Shown one piece after another: positions 1 to 10,118 of a stretch of 64,000 nt of DNA. Numbering within the stretch: the stretch's first letter is position 1; every line of letters begins with the position of its first letter. A model generated the notes under the pieces. It did not search any database. It was not told the DNA's origin and saw only the letters and a list, made by a program, of their open reading frames with translations. The position numbers and the translations under genes were made by a program. The DNA is from Melastoma dodecandrum (lineage: Eukaryota > Streptophyta > Magnoliopsida > Myrtales > Melastomataceae), in NCBI GenBank assembly GCA_029817715.1, contig JARUPY010000049.1:186001-250000 (forward strand). Reading direction: 5' to 3'.

Positions 1-447
1 TTTTCATTTTTCAAAAAACTTGGAAAATTACCCAGAAATTGATAAACAATAAGGAGGAAAGGGGACATGTTTTTCTTTTTCTTTTTTTGGGTATTGGCTT
101 TATCCAGCGTAAACATGACTCGTTTTTTTATTAAATGTGTTAGTTGTAATTTCATCATAAGCTCTGAAAAAGGAATTTTATTTATTATTAATTGTCAAAA
201 ACAGGAGATTACTCTGAAAATTAAACAAATTCCCAATGTGCAATGAACATGATTCATTACATTTGAACTAAAAAGAAATATTCTTAATTATGAAATGCAT
301 ACTAAATTCTTATTTTGTTTAACTCATTAATTTCTTCAAAAACGCACCGTTTTTTATTTTCCTCCGCTCTACTTCTCTCCACTGATTCAACTCTGTTTTC
401 TCCTGGGGTCGATTCCTGATGCGGGACTAGGAAAAGTCCCCTCCCCC
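1..447. other. AT-rich flank and 5' leader of the first gene
   Basis: No coding sequence is seen in about the first 340 bases, which are AT-rich with short homopolymer runs. From about 355 the sequence turns C/T-rich, which suits the promoter-proximal part or 5' leader of the gene starting at 448. No clear TATA box could be fixed. Confidence 0.4.
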
Positions 448-1086
448 ATGATCGAATTCGAGCTCTCTGAATCGAGGTCTCGGCAGAGGATGGACGAGAT
501 GTCTCCGTCCTCGCCGCCACCTCCTGATGCGCGGAGTGTCCCTAGAGGTTGCGTGGGAAGGAGCTCGGCAGACCCTCCCAGGAAGGGTAGCAGCAGGACG
601 AGGGACAAAGGAGGTGGAAGAGAACAGGTGAGGTGCACGGGGAGGCAGTGTAGGTCGTGCACGGGGGGAGCGGTGGCCGACTGCGTGGCCATCTGCTGCT
701 GCCCCTGCGCTGTGGTCAATTGCCTCGCACTGGCATTTGTGAAGATCCCGTACCTGATCGGGAAACGGTGGTGCACAGGGTCCAGGAGGAAAAGGAAAAG
801 GAAGAGGACGAGGAAGAATGAGGAGGGGAGGAAACCAGTGTCCGGGGATCGCGACCGTGGCGACGGCAATGGGGGTTCCGAGACGAAGAGCAGCAATGCC
901 GGTTGTTGTGCGGGCAATGAGCATTCGTGGTTCGAGATGGGATTCGAGGAGGAGACGGGTGCGGGGAGTACAAGTGATACCGAGAAGGTATGGGTGGAGC
1001 TGTGCGGGGAGTTCAACCACCTGAGTTTCGGCAGAGTGTCGTTCGTGGGGTTCCCTTTGCCGACCAACGCCCGGCTAGAAAGCTAA
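448..1086 (+). CDS. small Cys-rich plant protein, single exon, function unknown
   Basis: A 212-residue open frame without introns. Residues 1-60 are low-complexity and rich in Ser, Pro, Arg and Gly. Residues 62-109 hold the recognisable part: a Cys-containing segment (RCTGRQCRSC) leading into a hydrophobic Cys-rich stretch (ADCVAICCCPCAVVNCLA) and then KIPYLIGKRWC. A strongly basic run follows at about 113-123, and the tail is acidic to neutral. The Cys-Cys-Cys-Pro-Cys-Ala-Val-Val-Asn core recalls a family of short uncharacterised plant proteins (Arabidopsis At3g11690/At5g06380 type, from memory) in which a similar core is followed by a basic region. The hydrophobic core could be a short membrane anchor or a palmitoylation site; that is inference. 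A second ATG at codon 15 is an alternative start. Base composition is much more GC-rich than the flanks, as expected for a real exon. Confidence 0.68.
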   Translation: MIEFELSESRSRQRMDEMSPSSPPPPDARSVPRGCVGRSSADPPRKGSSRTRDKGGGREQVRCTGRQCRSCTGGAVADCVAICCCPCAVVNCLALAFVKIPYLIGKRWCTGSRRKRKRKRTRKNEEGRKPVSGDRDRGDGNGGSETKSSNAGCCAGNEHSWFEMGFEEETGAGSTSDTEKVWVELCGEFNHLSFGRVSFVGFPLPTNARLES

Positions 1087-4000
1087 AAATTACCAAAAAA
1101 CTTATAACGAAAGCTAATTGAAAGTATGATTCAATTCAATGTCTAAAATTCCAAATTACCTCATTTTTTATTGGGTTTTCATTTATTTTTCAAGTTGTTT
1201 TTCTTTAATGAGGAAGATTGGGAATTGTTGGGATTAAAATGGGATTCATGAAAAAAGACATGGATTTATGAAAGAAGTCCGAAATGGCCCATTTAATACC
1301 ATAATTAAATACAAATGGTGGGGAAATGCATCCCAATGCAATTGTACTTTCAAGATAGAAAAACTTTTCTTTATATGAAATTTAAAGGGATTTTTCCTCA
1401 CCTGAATTTTACCATGCTTGTTTTTTGTTATATAGACCTTCGTGTTTCATGGTCAAAATGCGGGCAAGTCCTATTTTTTTTCAAGAGAAATGGAATATTT
1501 GGGTTCGCGTGATTTACTTGGGAATTCACCCAAGCTTTAGCAGAGATTGTATAAGAATTTCACGGTTTGAAGTATCTAAAATATAATTATATCATCTTTA
1601 CTTTCAGTTATTTGAATCCGGTAGATATAGTTGAAAGCCATTATGAGGCTAATCCAAGAAAAATGATAAATTATTTTGTACTCCCTAAACTTTTAGTATT
1701 TTGACTGCCTTCGTTGGCCTGCCTCCTCGTCTCCAAGGAACGCGCGACGTTGTTCATTGGCGTTGTAAGGAGAGTGACACTAGGAAACAGGAAGTCCGTC
1801 ATGAAATCCCAGGATGAACTGGCAGCTTGCTTGCAAGCTCTCCGCAGCTTCTTCCGCATCGGAAATCATCTTGGAAGGACCAGTGCGTACTTTTGTGGTG
1901 GACGTGATGCAGTCCTGTATTTGATGTAGACAAAGCTGAGATCGTCCGTCGTCCTCCGGTGGCAAAGGAGAGGCCTGCTCGAATGAGATTAGAAGCCATC
2001 TGACACTGTCTTCACACTAGCCATCCGAGCAACTTATTGTTGGGAGGAGTTGCCTTAGGCCTGGACGTCCGTTGCTCTGTTTTCCTGAGATTTAGTATTG
2101 GCTTTTGGTGTGGCCTCCACGCTTGATCAGTTTCCTCTGAGATCCATGGTCTGACCGGTGATCGATCGGGGCATCCCTTCGTGATTGAAGGCAGCTCCTG
2201 GTTGGGGAATTTCTTTCTTCTCCTGCCAGGCATGCAAAGTTTTTGTAACTGGATCTGCACAACATCTCCGAATTGCCAGGCATGCTCCTGACTTCCTTTG
2301 CTTGGTTTGGGGATCAAAGGTGCCGCCGCATCTCTACATACATTCGGGACAATCATCGACAGATGCGTCCAATTCGTCCGTATAAACAACTCATATGGCT
2401 ATCTTCATTATACAGCCAGAGAGCCTCTGATCGGCCGTCTTATGCGCGAGTGCCCACAATATGTGTTCTTGTTTCCTCCCCTAAAGTACGAGGCTTTACT
2501 AAACGCTGACCTCCATCTTTGTCGCATCCTTGATAGGTCTTGGAAATGCCAACCTTCAGTTCACGTTCATAACCAAACTCCACCCTCAATTCCAGACAGT
2601 CCTGCCACGGTCGAGACATCAGGAGTTATAAGGCGCACAAGTACAGCCGAACCCGACTGCCATCTCCGGCAGGAAGTCGACAAGGACATTTACTAATGTT
2701 CTTCATCTTCCTCACATTGTCCAGGCTTTTGCCGTCAAACAGTGTGACTATAAATGGTAAGTTTTGAAAAGAGAAAAGATAAAATTTCAGATATGAATTC
2801 CTCGTACTAGATGATGGTACGCGAGCAATATTCAGAAATATTATAAAAGTTAATAAAAGATTATTAAAAATCTCATATAAGTTAGAAAAATATAGGACGA
2901 CGAAATATGTATTTTTATGCCATATATTTTGGCAAAATTTTTTAGCATCCAAGTAATGAAAACAATCAAACGTATAATATAATTATCATTATATAGTAAT
3001 TTATTAAATATATAAAAATAGAAAAGTTGTATGAATTTTCAAAGCTAAGAGATATATTTAATTAAATTTTATAGGAAGTTTTCAAATTTCCAACTTGATT
3101 GGATTTCCACTATAAAAGATGAATTTACATTTTTTTTCTTAAATCACAAATTTTAATTGAATATATCAGCTACACATTTTAGTTCTGATCGTGTAATACG
3201 ATAAATTAAATGAAAGAGAAAAAAACGTTCCAAATCTCTTGAACAAGCACTAGTTGGTTTTCGACAACGCTAACATTTCGGTTGTGGCACAAGTCTTCCA
3301 TGACGATCGATCGATGCAGGCGCACAATACCACCTTGACAGACCGACCACCCGCCGTGAAACCACGAGCCGTTCAATCACAACCACAAATGTTTCCACAC
3401 ATAATGTTTAAAAGGAAGATCACGCGGGCTTTGTACACTCTCGACCACCCCCCGCCAATTTGATTGACTTTTAGTGGCGGGAGGGAGATGATGATCTAAA
3501 TATTGTTATTGCGTCGTTACGAGGACAAAGGAATCAGCTCACCTTTCAGCTTTCAAACTGTCGTTGTCCGACTTAACTTTGTGCCTCGTGAACGGAAGAG
3601 TCGCGAACACCCCCCCTTGTCCAATAACATGTCTTTTAACCACTATGCTAAAAAGATATGCTTTTTAAATAATCTTGCGGGGGGCATTGTAGGGATGATC
3701 ACGAGCTCAATCTTGCCGGCGGCCACATAAAAAATAATAAACAACATTCGACATTCCTTTGAATTCCGGCACAAAGTTATTCCTTGGTTTCATTTGTTAA
3801 TAATTAAGAAGGTAATTTTACAAAAAAAATTAACACAAACTATTATAAGAACAATCGCATTAAAATTTTAAGAAACATCCTCTACTCATACGATATAATT
3901 ATTATATTTTTATTTTATTTTTTGAAATTCCCCCGAGAATATTGGTGGGGGGGTGGGGGAAGCGACGTATTTTCACCTAAAAAGAGTTGAAAATTTTCAT

Positions 4001-4733
4001 TTTTTTTCTTAATACGAATCAGATTCAAATTGTTGCTTCTCAGAATCAGAACAAGCAAAACTATCATTTACTTCTCTTTTAAATATTTGTGTACGTACAT
4101 AACATTACAAGGTTCTTTTTATTTCTAGGGATATTCATAACCAAGGAGGTAGTATTCCGGATCATCACTATTTTTTTTTAATTAAAATCAATTTCACAAA
4201 TCTCTACTCTGGTTGTTTATCTTTCCAATTAGTACGTTCAAATTCCAGATGCTAAGGGCAGCGTCTAACTTTGTCGCGCGGCAGTCGCATTCGCGTGCCG
4301 CAGCGCCGTCTTCCGTACGCCGGCTCTTGATGCCAGAAGTTACCAACCACACAACGAAGAATTGCAAGGAAGCCACACCCAACTTGCGCAAATAGAGGAT
4401 TAAAGAAACAAAAATCCAGACACCCAACTTGACATCCATGATGACTTCATCGTCAGTTTGTCCCTAGACGTTTCTTGGGGCAATGAACTGAACGCTCGAC
4501 CAGGTGCATCGATTAGATCGGTGGCCATGAATCATCGGAGTCGAAAACGAAAGGTTCTTGTGGCACAGACTTTTGGATTTCCTACTGTGCTGCATGTGAG
4601 AGTGGTCGGGACATACGAAAATCTTTGCTTACATATGACGGACACATCCGAACGTAATCGTATCTTAACAGACGCATCACACTTATACAATATCAGGCGT
4701 CGGGGTTCCTCGAGAGCTTAGTGCGAACGAAAA
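1087..4733. other. intergenic region, no supported gene
   Basis: About 3.6 kb between the Cys-rich gene and the polygalacturonase. It is AT-rich except for 1700-2700, which has near-genic composition but only short, broken frames on both strands. On the minus strand the conceptual translation near 1700-1860 faintly resembles the end of a LINE-type RNase H domain, too weakly to call. A G-rich stretch at about 3945-3960 (GGTGGGGGGGTGGGGG) stands out. The last 500 bases should contain the polygalacturonase promoter; no TATA box was identified with confidence. Confidence 0.4.
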
Positions 4734-6585
4734 ATGAGTAGAATGGTGCCGAGGGCTGTGCTCGTGTACCTTGTCGTTATTTCAGTTCTAGCTGTGAGTC
4801 CGGGGACTTGGTGTAGGGAACATGGGCTCATGAGACGGGGCTGGAGGAATGCGGCTGCGGTTCATGGTAACCACCATCAAAGACACCGACACAGCGAACA
4901 CCGTGTTCCCCGCAGGACTGCTAATAGCATTGAATCCCAGGAGACCAAGATTCAAGTCCTGGCTAGTTCTTCGTCCCCAAGTTCTGTTCCGGCAACATTC
5001 AATGTCCTGGACTTTGGAGCCAAAGGAGATGGAAAAACTGACGATACCAAGGTGAGTTGAGTTTTCTCAAACCTGCTAAAGCAAATGACTCTTTCGAGAG
5101 TCTACATGGAGAGGTGATTGCTGATTATTGTCGTGATTGCAGGCATTTGATGCAGCATGGTCTGCGGCGTGCAAATTGACCGGGCCTACGGTGCTTGTCC
5201 CGTCCGGTTACACATTCCTTGTCAAGCCGATATCTTTCTCGGGCCCAAACTGTGGTCCAAACATTGTCTTCCAGGTTAGTTCCCTCTTGGAACACTGCGA
5301 TGATTGCTCCATCGGTTGAAAGGAGACTGGTTTCAATGGAGTAACCACCTACCATGATCTGTACAGCTAGAAGGGAAAATAATCGCTCCGACAGGATCCC
5401 AGGCATGGGGTTCGGGAATCCTACAGTGGATAGAATTCACAAAGCTATCGAAAATCGCAATCAAAGGCAACGGTGTCATCGAAGGACAGGGCTCGGTGTG
5501 GTGGAGCAACTCAATGGCCGACATGACAACAGGTCTAAATAAAATGCCAAGCACCATGCCGACGGTAATGACTCGGCCTTTTTGAGCCCCCGAAGCAAAT
5601 GGTGTACTGTATCTAAAATGAATTGGTGCGTGCATGCAGGCGCTCAGGTTCTATGGAAGCACGGATGTAACGGTAACCGGGATCACCATACAGAACAGCC
5701 CTCAGACACACCTCAAGTTCGACGCTTGCACCAATGTGCAGGTTACTGGCGTAACCGTGTCTTCACCAGGAGACAGTCCCAATACAGACGGAATCCACCT
5801 GCAGAATTCGAAGACGGTGCTGATCCACAACTCTAGTCTCGCTTGCGGTAAATCCTCTGCGACAGCTGCTTGGAACACTGGGCAAGCCGAATGAAGCACT
5901 AAACACTGACAAACTTCTCTTTGTATTGCAGGGGACGATTGCGTGTCGATACAACTGGGATGCTCGGATGTGCTTATACATAATGTAAACTGCGGACCTG
6001 GACACGGTATAAGCATTGGGGGACTTGGAAGGGATTACACCAAAGCTTGTGTCTCGAACATTACCGTCCGAGACAGCACGATGGCTAACACGTTAACCGG
6101 GGTCAGAATAAAGACATGGCAGGTACGAACTCCATAATTCTGTCCGCGAACCCATTTCCTCAGCACTCGGAGAGATTCATGTTTCTTCCTGATTGCAGGG
6201 GGGTTCGGGTGCGGTGCAAAACGTAATGTTCTAGAACATACGAGTATCAGAGGTAGCAACTCCGATCATGATAGATCAATTCTACTGTGACAAAGGAAGA
6301 TGCGAGAATGACACAGCTGCGGTAGCTGTATCAGGGGTGACCTACCAGAACATACGGGGGACTTACACATACCAACCGGTGTATTTCGCGTGCAGCGACA
6401 GTTTGCCGTGTGTAGGGGTGTCCCTAACGACGATACAGCTCCAACAAGCACAGCCGAGCAGCCATTCCAACGATCCTTATTGCTGGGAGACATATGGAGA
6501 GCTGAAAACCACCACGGTGCCGCCCATCGGCTGCATACAGAAGGGGAAACCGTCCGAGTCCCCATCTCAGCTCATTACGTGCTGA
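4734..6585 (+). pseudogene. polygalacturonase (GH28) gene with an in-frame stop in its last exon
   Basis: Six exons are readable: 4734-5051, 5143-5274, 5367-5564, 5640-5847, 5932-6122 and 6199-6585, all with GT-AG introns and consistent phases (about 476 residues if read through the stop). Exon 1 encodes a signal peptide, a His/Arg-rich spacer and the family entry motif FNVLDFGAKGDGKTDDT. All four GH28 signatures are present: NTDG (exon 4), GDDC (exon 5, its first codon split by the intron), [10 protein letters not shown] and RIKTW (exon 5). The C-terminal stretch with NDPYCWETYGELKT and VPPIGC matches the plant At1g48100-type clade from memory. Such secreted enzymes hydrolyse homogalacturonan in the wall. 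In exon 6 the codon after ATG TTC is TAG (6232-6234), where relatives usually have Glu or Ser before Asn-Ile (FxNI). Termination there removes about 117 residues of the beta-helix end. Everything downstream stays in frame and conserved, so the lesion is recent or a base-call error. Confidence 0.85.
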
Positions 6586-7008
6586 GTTTCGAGCCGTCAT
6601 TAATCTGATATTAGCATATTGCAGGATCAAAATCAAAGCAATTCACCTACCATAACAAATCAATCATGGGACACCTCCACCGTGAGTCCGACAACCATTC
6701 GAGGCCACCTATGGGCCCCGGCTGTGGCCGCATGGACCACAATAACCCACGGCCACCATCCCTGCTTCGGCAATCTACCGTGACTGTCGCCCGTCTACTC
6801 CGACTGTAGTATGTCTCCTACGACGACGGCCTTTCGATAAATATACCATGGAGATTTCAAATTCGACTTACTCACTCAAAGACTTAAAAATGAAGAATAC
6901 AGTTTTTAATATTGAAAAAGGTAATTAAAGAAAAAAAGAAAGCCTCATCTTCATCTAAATTTTCTTGGCCATGAGGGTGGATTCATTCCTTCAAGTTTCC
7001 CGACAGCC

Positions 7009-8060
7009 ATGTCCGAACATGAACACGTCATCAAATTAGGCATCCTGGGATGCGCCAAGATCTCCTGCAAGGTCTCCCGTGCCATAGCCCTATCCGGAAC
7101 TCCGTCCACTTCGCTGTCGCCTCCCGCTCCCTCGACAATGCCAGCCACTTCGCAACGGCCAATGGCTCCCCCACCCCCGGGGGCCTGACTATACGGCTCC
7201 TACGAGGCCCTACTCGATGACTTGGAAGTCGGTCCGGAGTAAGTCCCGCTCCCGATGTCGTTACACGTCGAATGGGTGTGGTCGCTGCGGAGAAGGGGAA
7301 ATACGTCCTGCTTAAGAAGCCTGGAATAGAAACCGATCGATGTCGGGATGAGTTTGATTGGGTGTTGAATCGTTTTATTTCATTTGATGATGTGTTTGTG
7401 TTTTGGATTTTTGACAGATCCACTCGTGCTTTACCTTTGCAGCTGACCCGACTTGGTGAAGAACGACATTTGCGTTAAGCCCTATCTCGACAGCCTAGGG
7501 GCTCTTGGCGACGTGGGGTGGCATCGTGTCAGGGTCGTGATGTTAAAGAGCCGAGCTGGGCTCGGATGCCCCCTACTCGAGCTTGAGCCCGAGTAAAAAT
7601 GTATCGGCTCAAGTCCGAGCCCGAGCCTGAGCCCGATCAAAAAAATTTCAGCCTGATCCCGAGTTTAAAACCGGACCGAACACTTTGCCCCTTTCCCTCC
7701 CTCATCCCTACAGGCAAATTTCAAAATTTAAGTATTATTTTTGAATTTTTTATATTTTATTTTAATTATTTATAAAATTTATAGCCGGACAGTTTGTCGA
7801 GCCGGTAAGTCGGCCCGAGCCCGGCTTAACAATAAAAAGTAAGGCCAGAGCCCGATTAAAATTTGACTTTTGTCAAACCAAACTCGAGCCAAAAGACAAG
7901 TCGAATTGGATAGTTCGCGGGCCGGCCCGGATTATTAACTCCCCTGGTCAGGGTGATACTCCGGGATGTTGATTTCTAGCTGCCTAAGACCGTTACCGCC
8001 CTAAGAGGACACGTCCTCAATGATTCGGACGTCATATTGTCTTGGGAGGTGGAAGGGCGT
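7009..8060 (+). pseudogene. decayed Gfo/Idh/MocA-type oxidoreductase relic (At4g09670-like)
   Basis: Fragments of a plant NAD(P)-dependent oxidoreductase of the Gfo/Idh/MocA family are visible in order. At 7009 a start codon opens a frame with KLGILGCAKI and KVSRAI (Rossmann motif). At about 7190-7260 come YGSYEALLDD and, after an in-frame TAA, VPLPMSLHVEW. At about 7415-7540 come SCFTFAADP and, after a frameshift, NDICVKPYLDSLGALGDVGW. At about 7960-8056, beyond an inserted element, come a TAG and then LPKTVTALRGHVLNDSDVILS. The mid-domain part with the catalytic-lysine context is largely missing, and several frameshifts and stops separate the pieces. The final region after 8060 is not recognisable. 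This is a dead gene; the family assignment rests on ordered motif matches recalled from plant homologues. Confidence 0.72.
7536..7946. mobile_element. 411-bp non-autonomous hAT-like element inside the oxidoreductase relic
   Basis: The element is bounded by an exact 8-bp direct repeat, GTCAGGGT, at 7528-7535 and 7947-7954, the duplication length made by hAT transposases. The duplicated bases encode Val-Arg-Val of the interrupted oxidoreductase, which occurs once in the uninterrupted reading (GW-x-x-VRV), so the repeat is a true target-site duplication. The right end reads CTCCCCTG, a typical hAT terminus. Its reverse complement (CAGGGGAGTTAATAAT) aligns loosely with the left end (CGTGATGTTAAAGAG), so the terminal inverted repeats are degraded. 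The interior is rich in GAGCCCGAG/CTCGAGC-like repeats and codes for nothing. Confidence 0.65.
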
Positions 8061-10050
8061 CCCCTGTGGGAGTTGGCCAGGGGCGAGAGGGCACCTCGTG
8101 AGGGGGTTTGCCGGGGTGCGAGAAGGCAGAAAGGGGCCCGGCAGGAGGGACGTTGACCGACCGTTGACCAGCTAGTCCGGGAGGGGAGCTGACTAGGGGC
8201 GAGGGGCTGCCGGGTGATTGAGGGCGCCATGTTAGTGGGCGTGACCAGCGGGTGAGGACGGAGTCCTTGGGTGCGTTAGGGGTTCCTTGGCTCATTCATT
8301 TGCACTCACGCTCATGCCTAAGTTCGTTATGGGATTATGACTCCAGTTTAACTTTAGGAAATCCGATTTCGGGGTTCTACAACATCTCCACCAAACACGT
8401 CATCAAGGAATCCCAAAAGAAGTAATGTAGACTTTTGAAGACATTTGACATCAATGATCACTTTCCTCATGAATTATAGTATTTCAGAAATATACCAGAA
8501 TCTGACTTTTACTTTTCCAACCTCACCAACATTATGTAAAGAATCAAGTCGCCGACTACTCCTTCTCAAATGTTTAATTAAACAAAACAACTTAACATAC
8601 GTGCATGGGCAACAATATTTGTAAATCCTACATATCATAGTGTCATTACCAGTAGAGCCTATAAAAACATTAATCTTAACGAGATTGTTTGTTTGCGTTG
8701 TCATTAGTAGTAATAATACATGGAATCACTTCGTGGGTGTGATGATGAAGATGATCAAATAAGGTAGGCGTCATCATCGTCCACGACAATACCAGCTTCG
8801 TGGAACTTGAACTAACTAACTCCTCCCCCCTTTAATTCTTACTCAAACGTTTTTCTTATCCTAATACAACGCGTTGCCCTCAACAACCAAGCCACCAACC
8901 CCCGCCAAACTAATTAATTTAACTCGTTTGCTTCTCGAAGTATGTACATATATCAATGGTTAAATACCACTATTGATAGAAAGAAAGATTTGGTCCTACC
9001 TCTTATGTTTGGTACCCAAGGTTTTCCTATGCTAGCCGTGTTCCTCTTTGTTTGGTGGACGCCTGCAGTTGAATTAAGAATTCTAGTTGGAATTTCCATT
9101 CTCACATTTTTTTTTTTTTTTTTTTATCTTTTTCAAGCTGATTTTACTCATTTACCCTCTTCAATAAATTATAAAAATAATAATTATATTTTATTTTCCT
9201 AGATGCATTTGCATTTTAATTTATTGTTTATAAATTATATGCAATCTTACTCCAGTTAGAAATCTACTTATATGATTAAACCAAGCTTGAGATTAGAAGT
9301 TTTTTTTTCTATTCTATCAAATTGGATTTCGAATTAGAGTTGAAATGCACTGTTAAAAATGGGATGCCCTTTAATTCGAGTTTTTAGGACAGTTAGTGTC
9401 GACTTCTCTGTTATATTCAATTTTATTTACAATGATAGATGGATTGGAATCAATAATTTTTATAAATTTATAGAAGTTGTTTTTCTTTTTCAGTTTATTG
9501 TGTGAATGATAAATTTGACTTTTTAATCATTCAAAATCTATTTCTATTTTGCCGATCCAAATTCTTATGTATACGCAATTATATTCGGGCGACTTTTGTT
9601 CCCGCGTGCCAAAACTCCACATTAATTCCTTTGAGAAGGCCTCGAAAGGGGAAGAAGAAACAAAGACCAAACCTACCCAGATAAGTCCGTGTTATTGTAT
9701 GCCTCCGATGCCGTGTTTATAAAAAAACCTACCTAATCACCGGAAAACGAAATATATATAAGAAGATAAAACAAACCCATGGGCCATACTTTTCTTTTGT
9801 TTTGTTCATCCAGCCTATCATATACCCAGATCAAGATAGGGTTATAAGAGACTTGCGTCACATGGAGGTTTGAAAGATGAGATGTTTGACAACGTGGAGT
9901 CTGACCGAATGCTCTCCGGACCGACGAGTTCTTGTTCTTTTCTCAAATTGCTTCATTTTACCTTTCTTACAAAAGAATCCTAACAAGGCACGTTATTAAC
10001 TGCTTCTTACACATTTTTTTGTCAATCCCTACAACTAATGCTTTATTACA
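8061..10050. other. intergenic region upstream of LAC-A
   Basis: From 8061 to about 8300 the DNA is GC-rich and may be the unrecognisable tail of the oxidoreductase relic. The rest is AT-rich with homopolymer runs (a 20-T run near 9107-9126). No frame longer than 90 codons and no recognisable protein. The last few hundred bases are the likely promoter region of LAC-A. Confidence 0.4.
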
Positions 10051-10060
10051 TCTATATATA
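10051..10060 (+). promoter_or_regulatory. TATA box of LAC-A
   Basis: TCTATATATA lies 59-68 bases upstream of the LAC-A start codon at 10119. This places transcription start about 30 bases downstream and leaves a short leader. The pseudogene LAC-B has a comparable TATATATATA at about 14125, so the promoter layout was inherited by both copies. Confidence 0.55.
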
Positions 10061-10118
10061 CGCGACGTCCGACATGCGAATAAACACGACGAGAAGAGAT
10101 TCCCCTAGTTAACTATCG

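Noticed and set aside
427..1020. Long minus-strand frames (up to 226 codons) opposite the Cys-rich gene
   Set aside because: They are low-complexity Ser/Pro/Leu-rich mirror frames of a GC-rich exon; the + strand frame has the recognisable Cys core.
1671..2700. Possible LINE reverse-transcriptase tail (RNase H) on the minus strand
   Set aside because: Only a vague resemblance near 1700-1860; no zinc-knuckle or RT motif, and many stops. Not enough to annotate.
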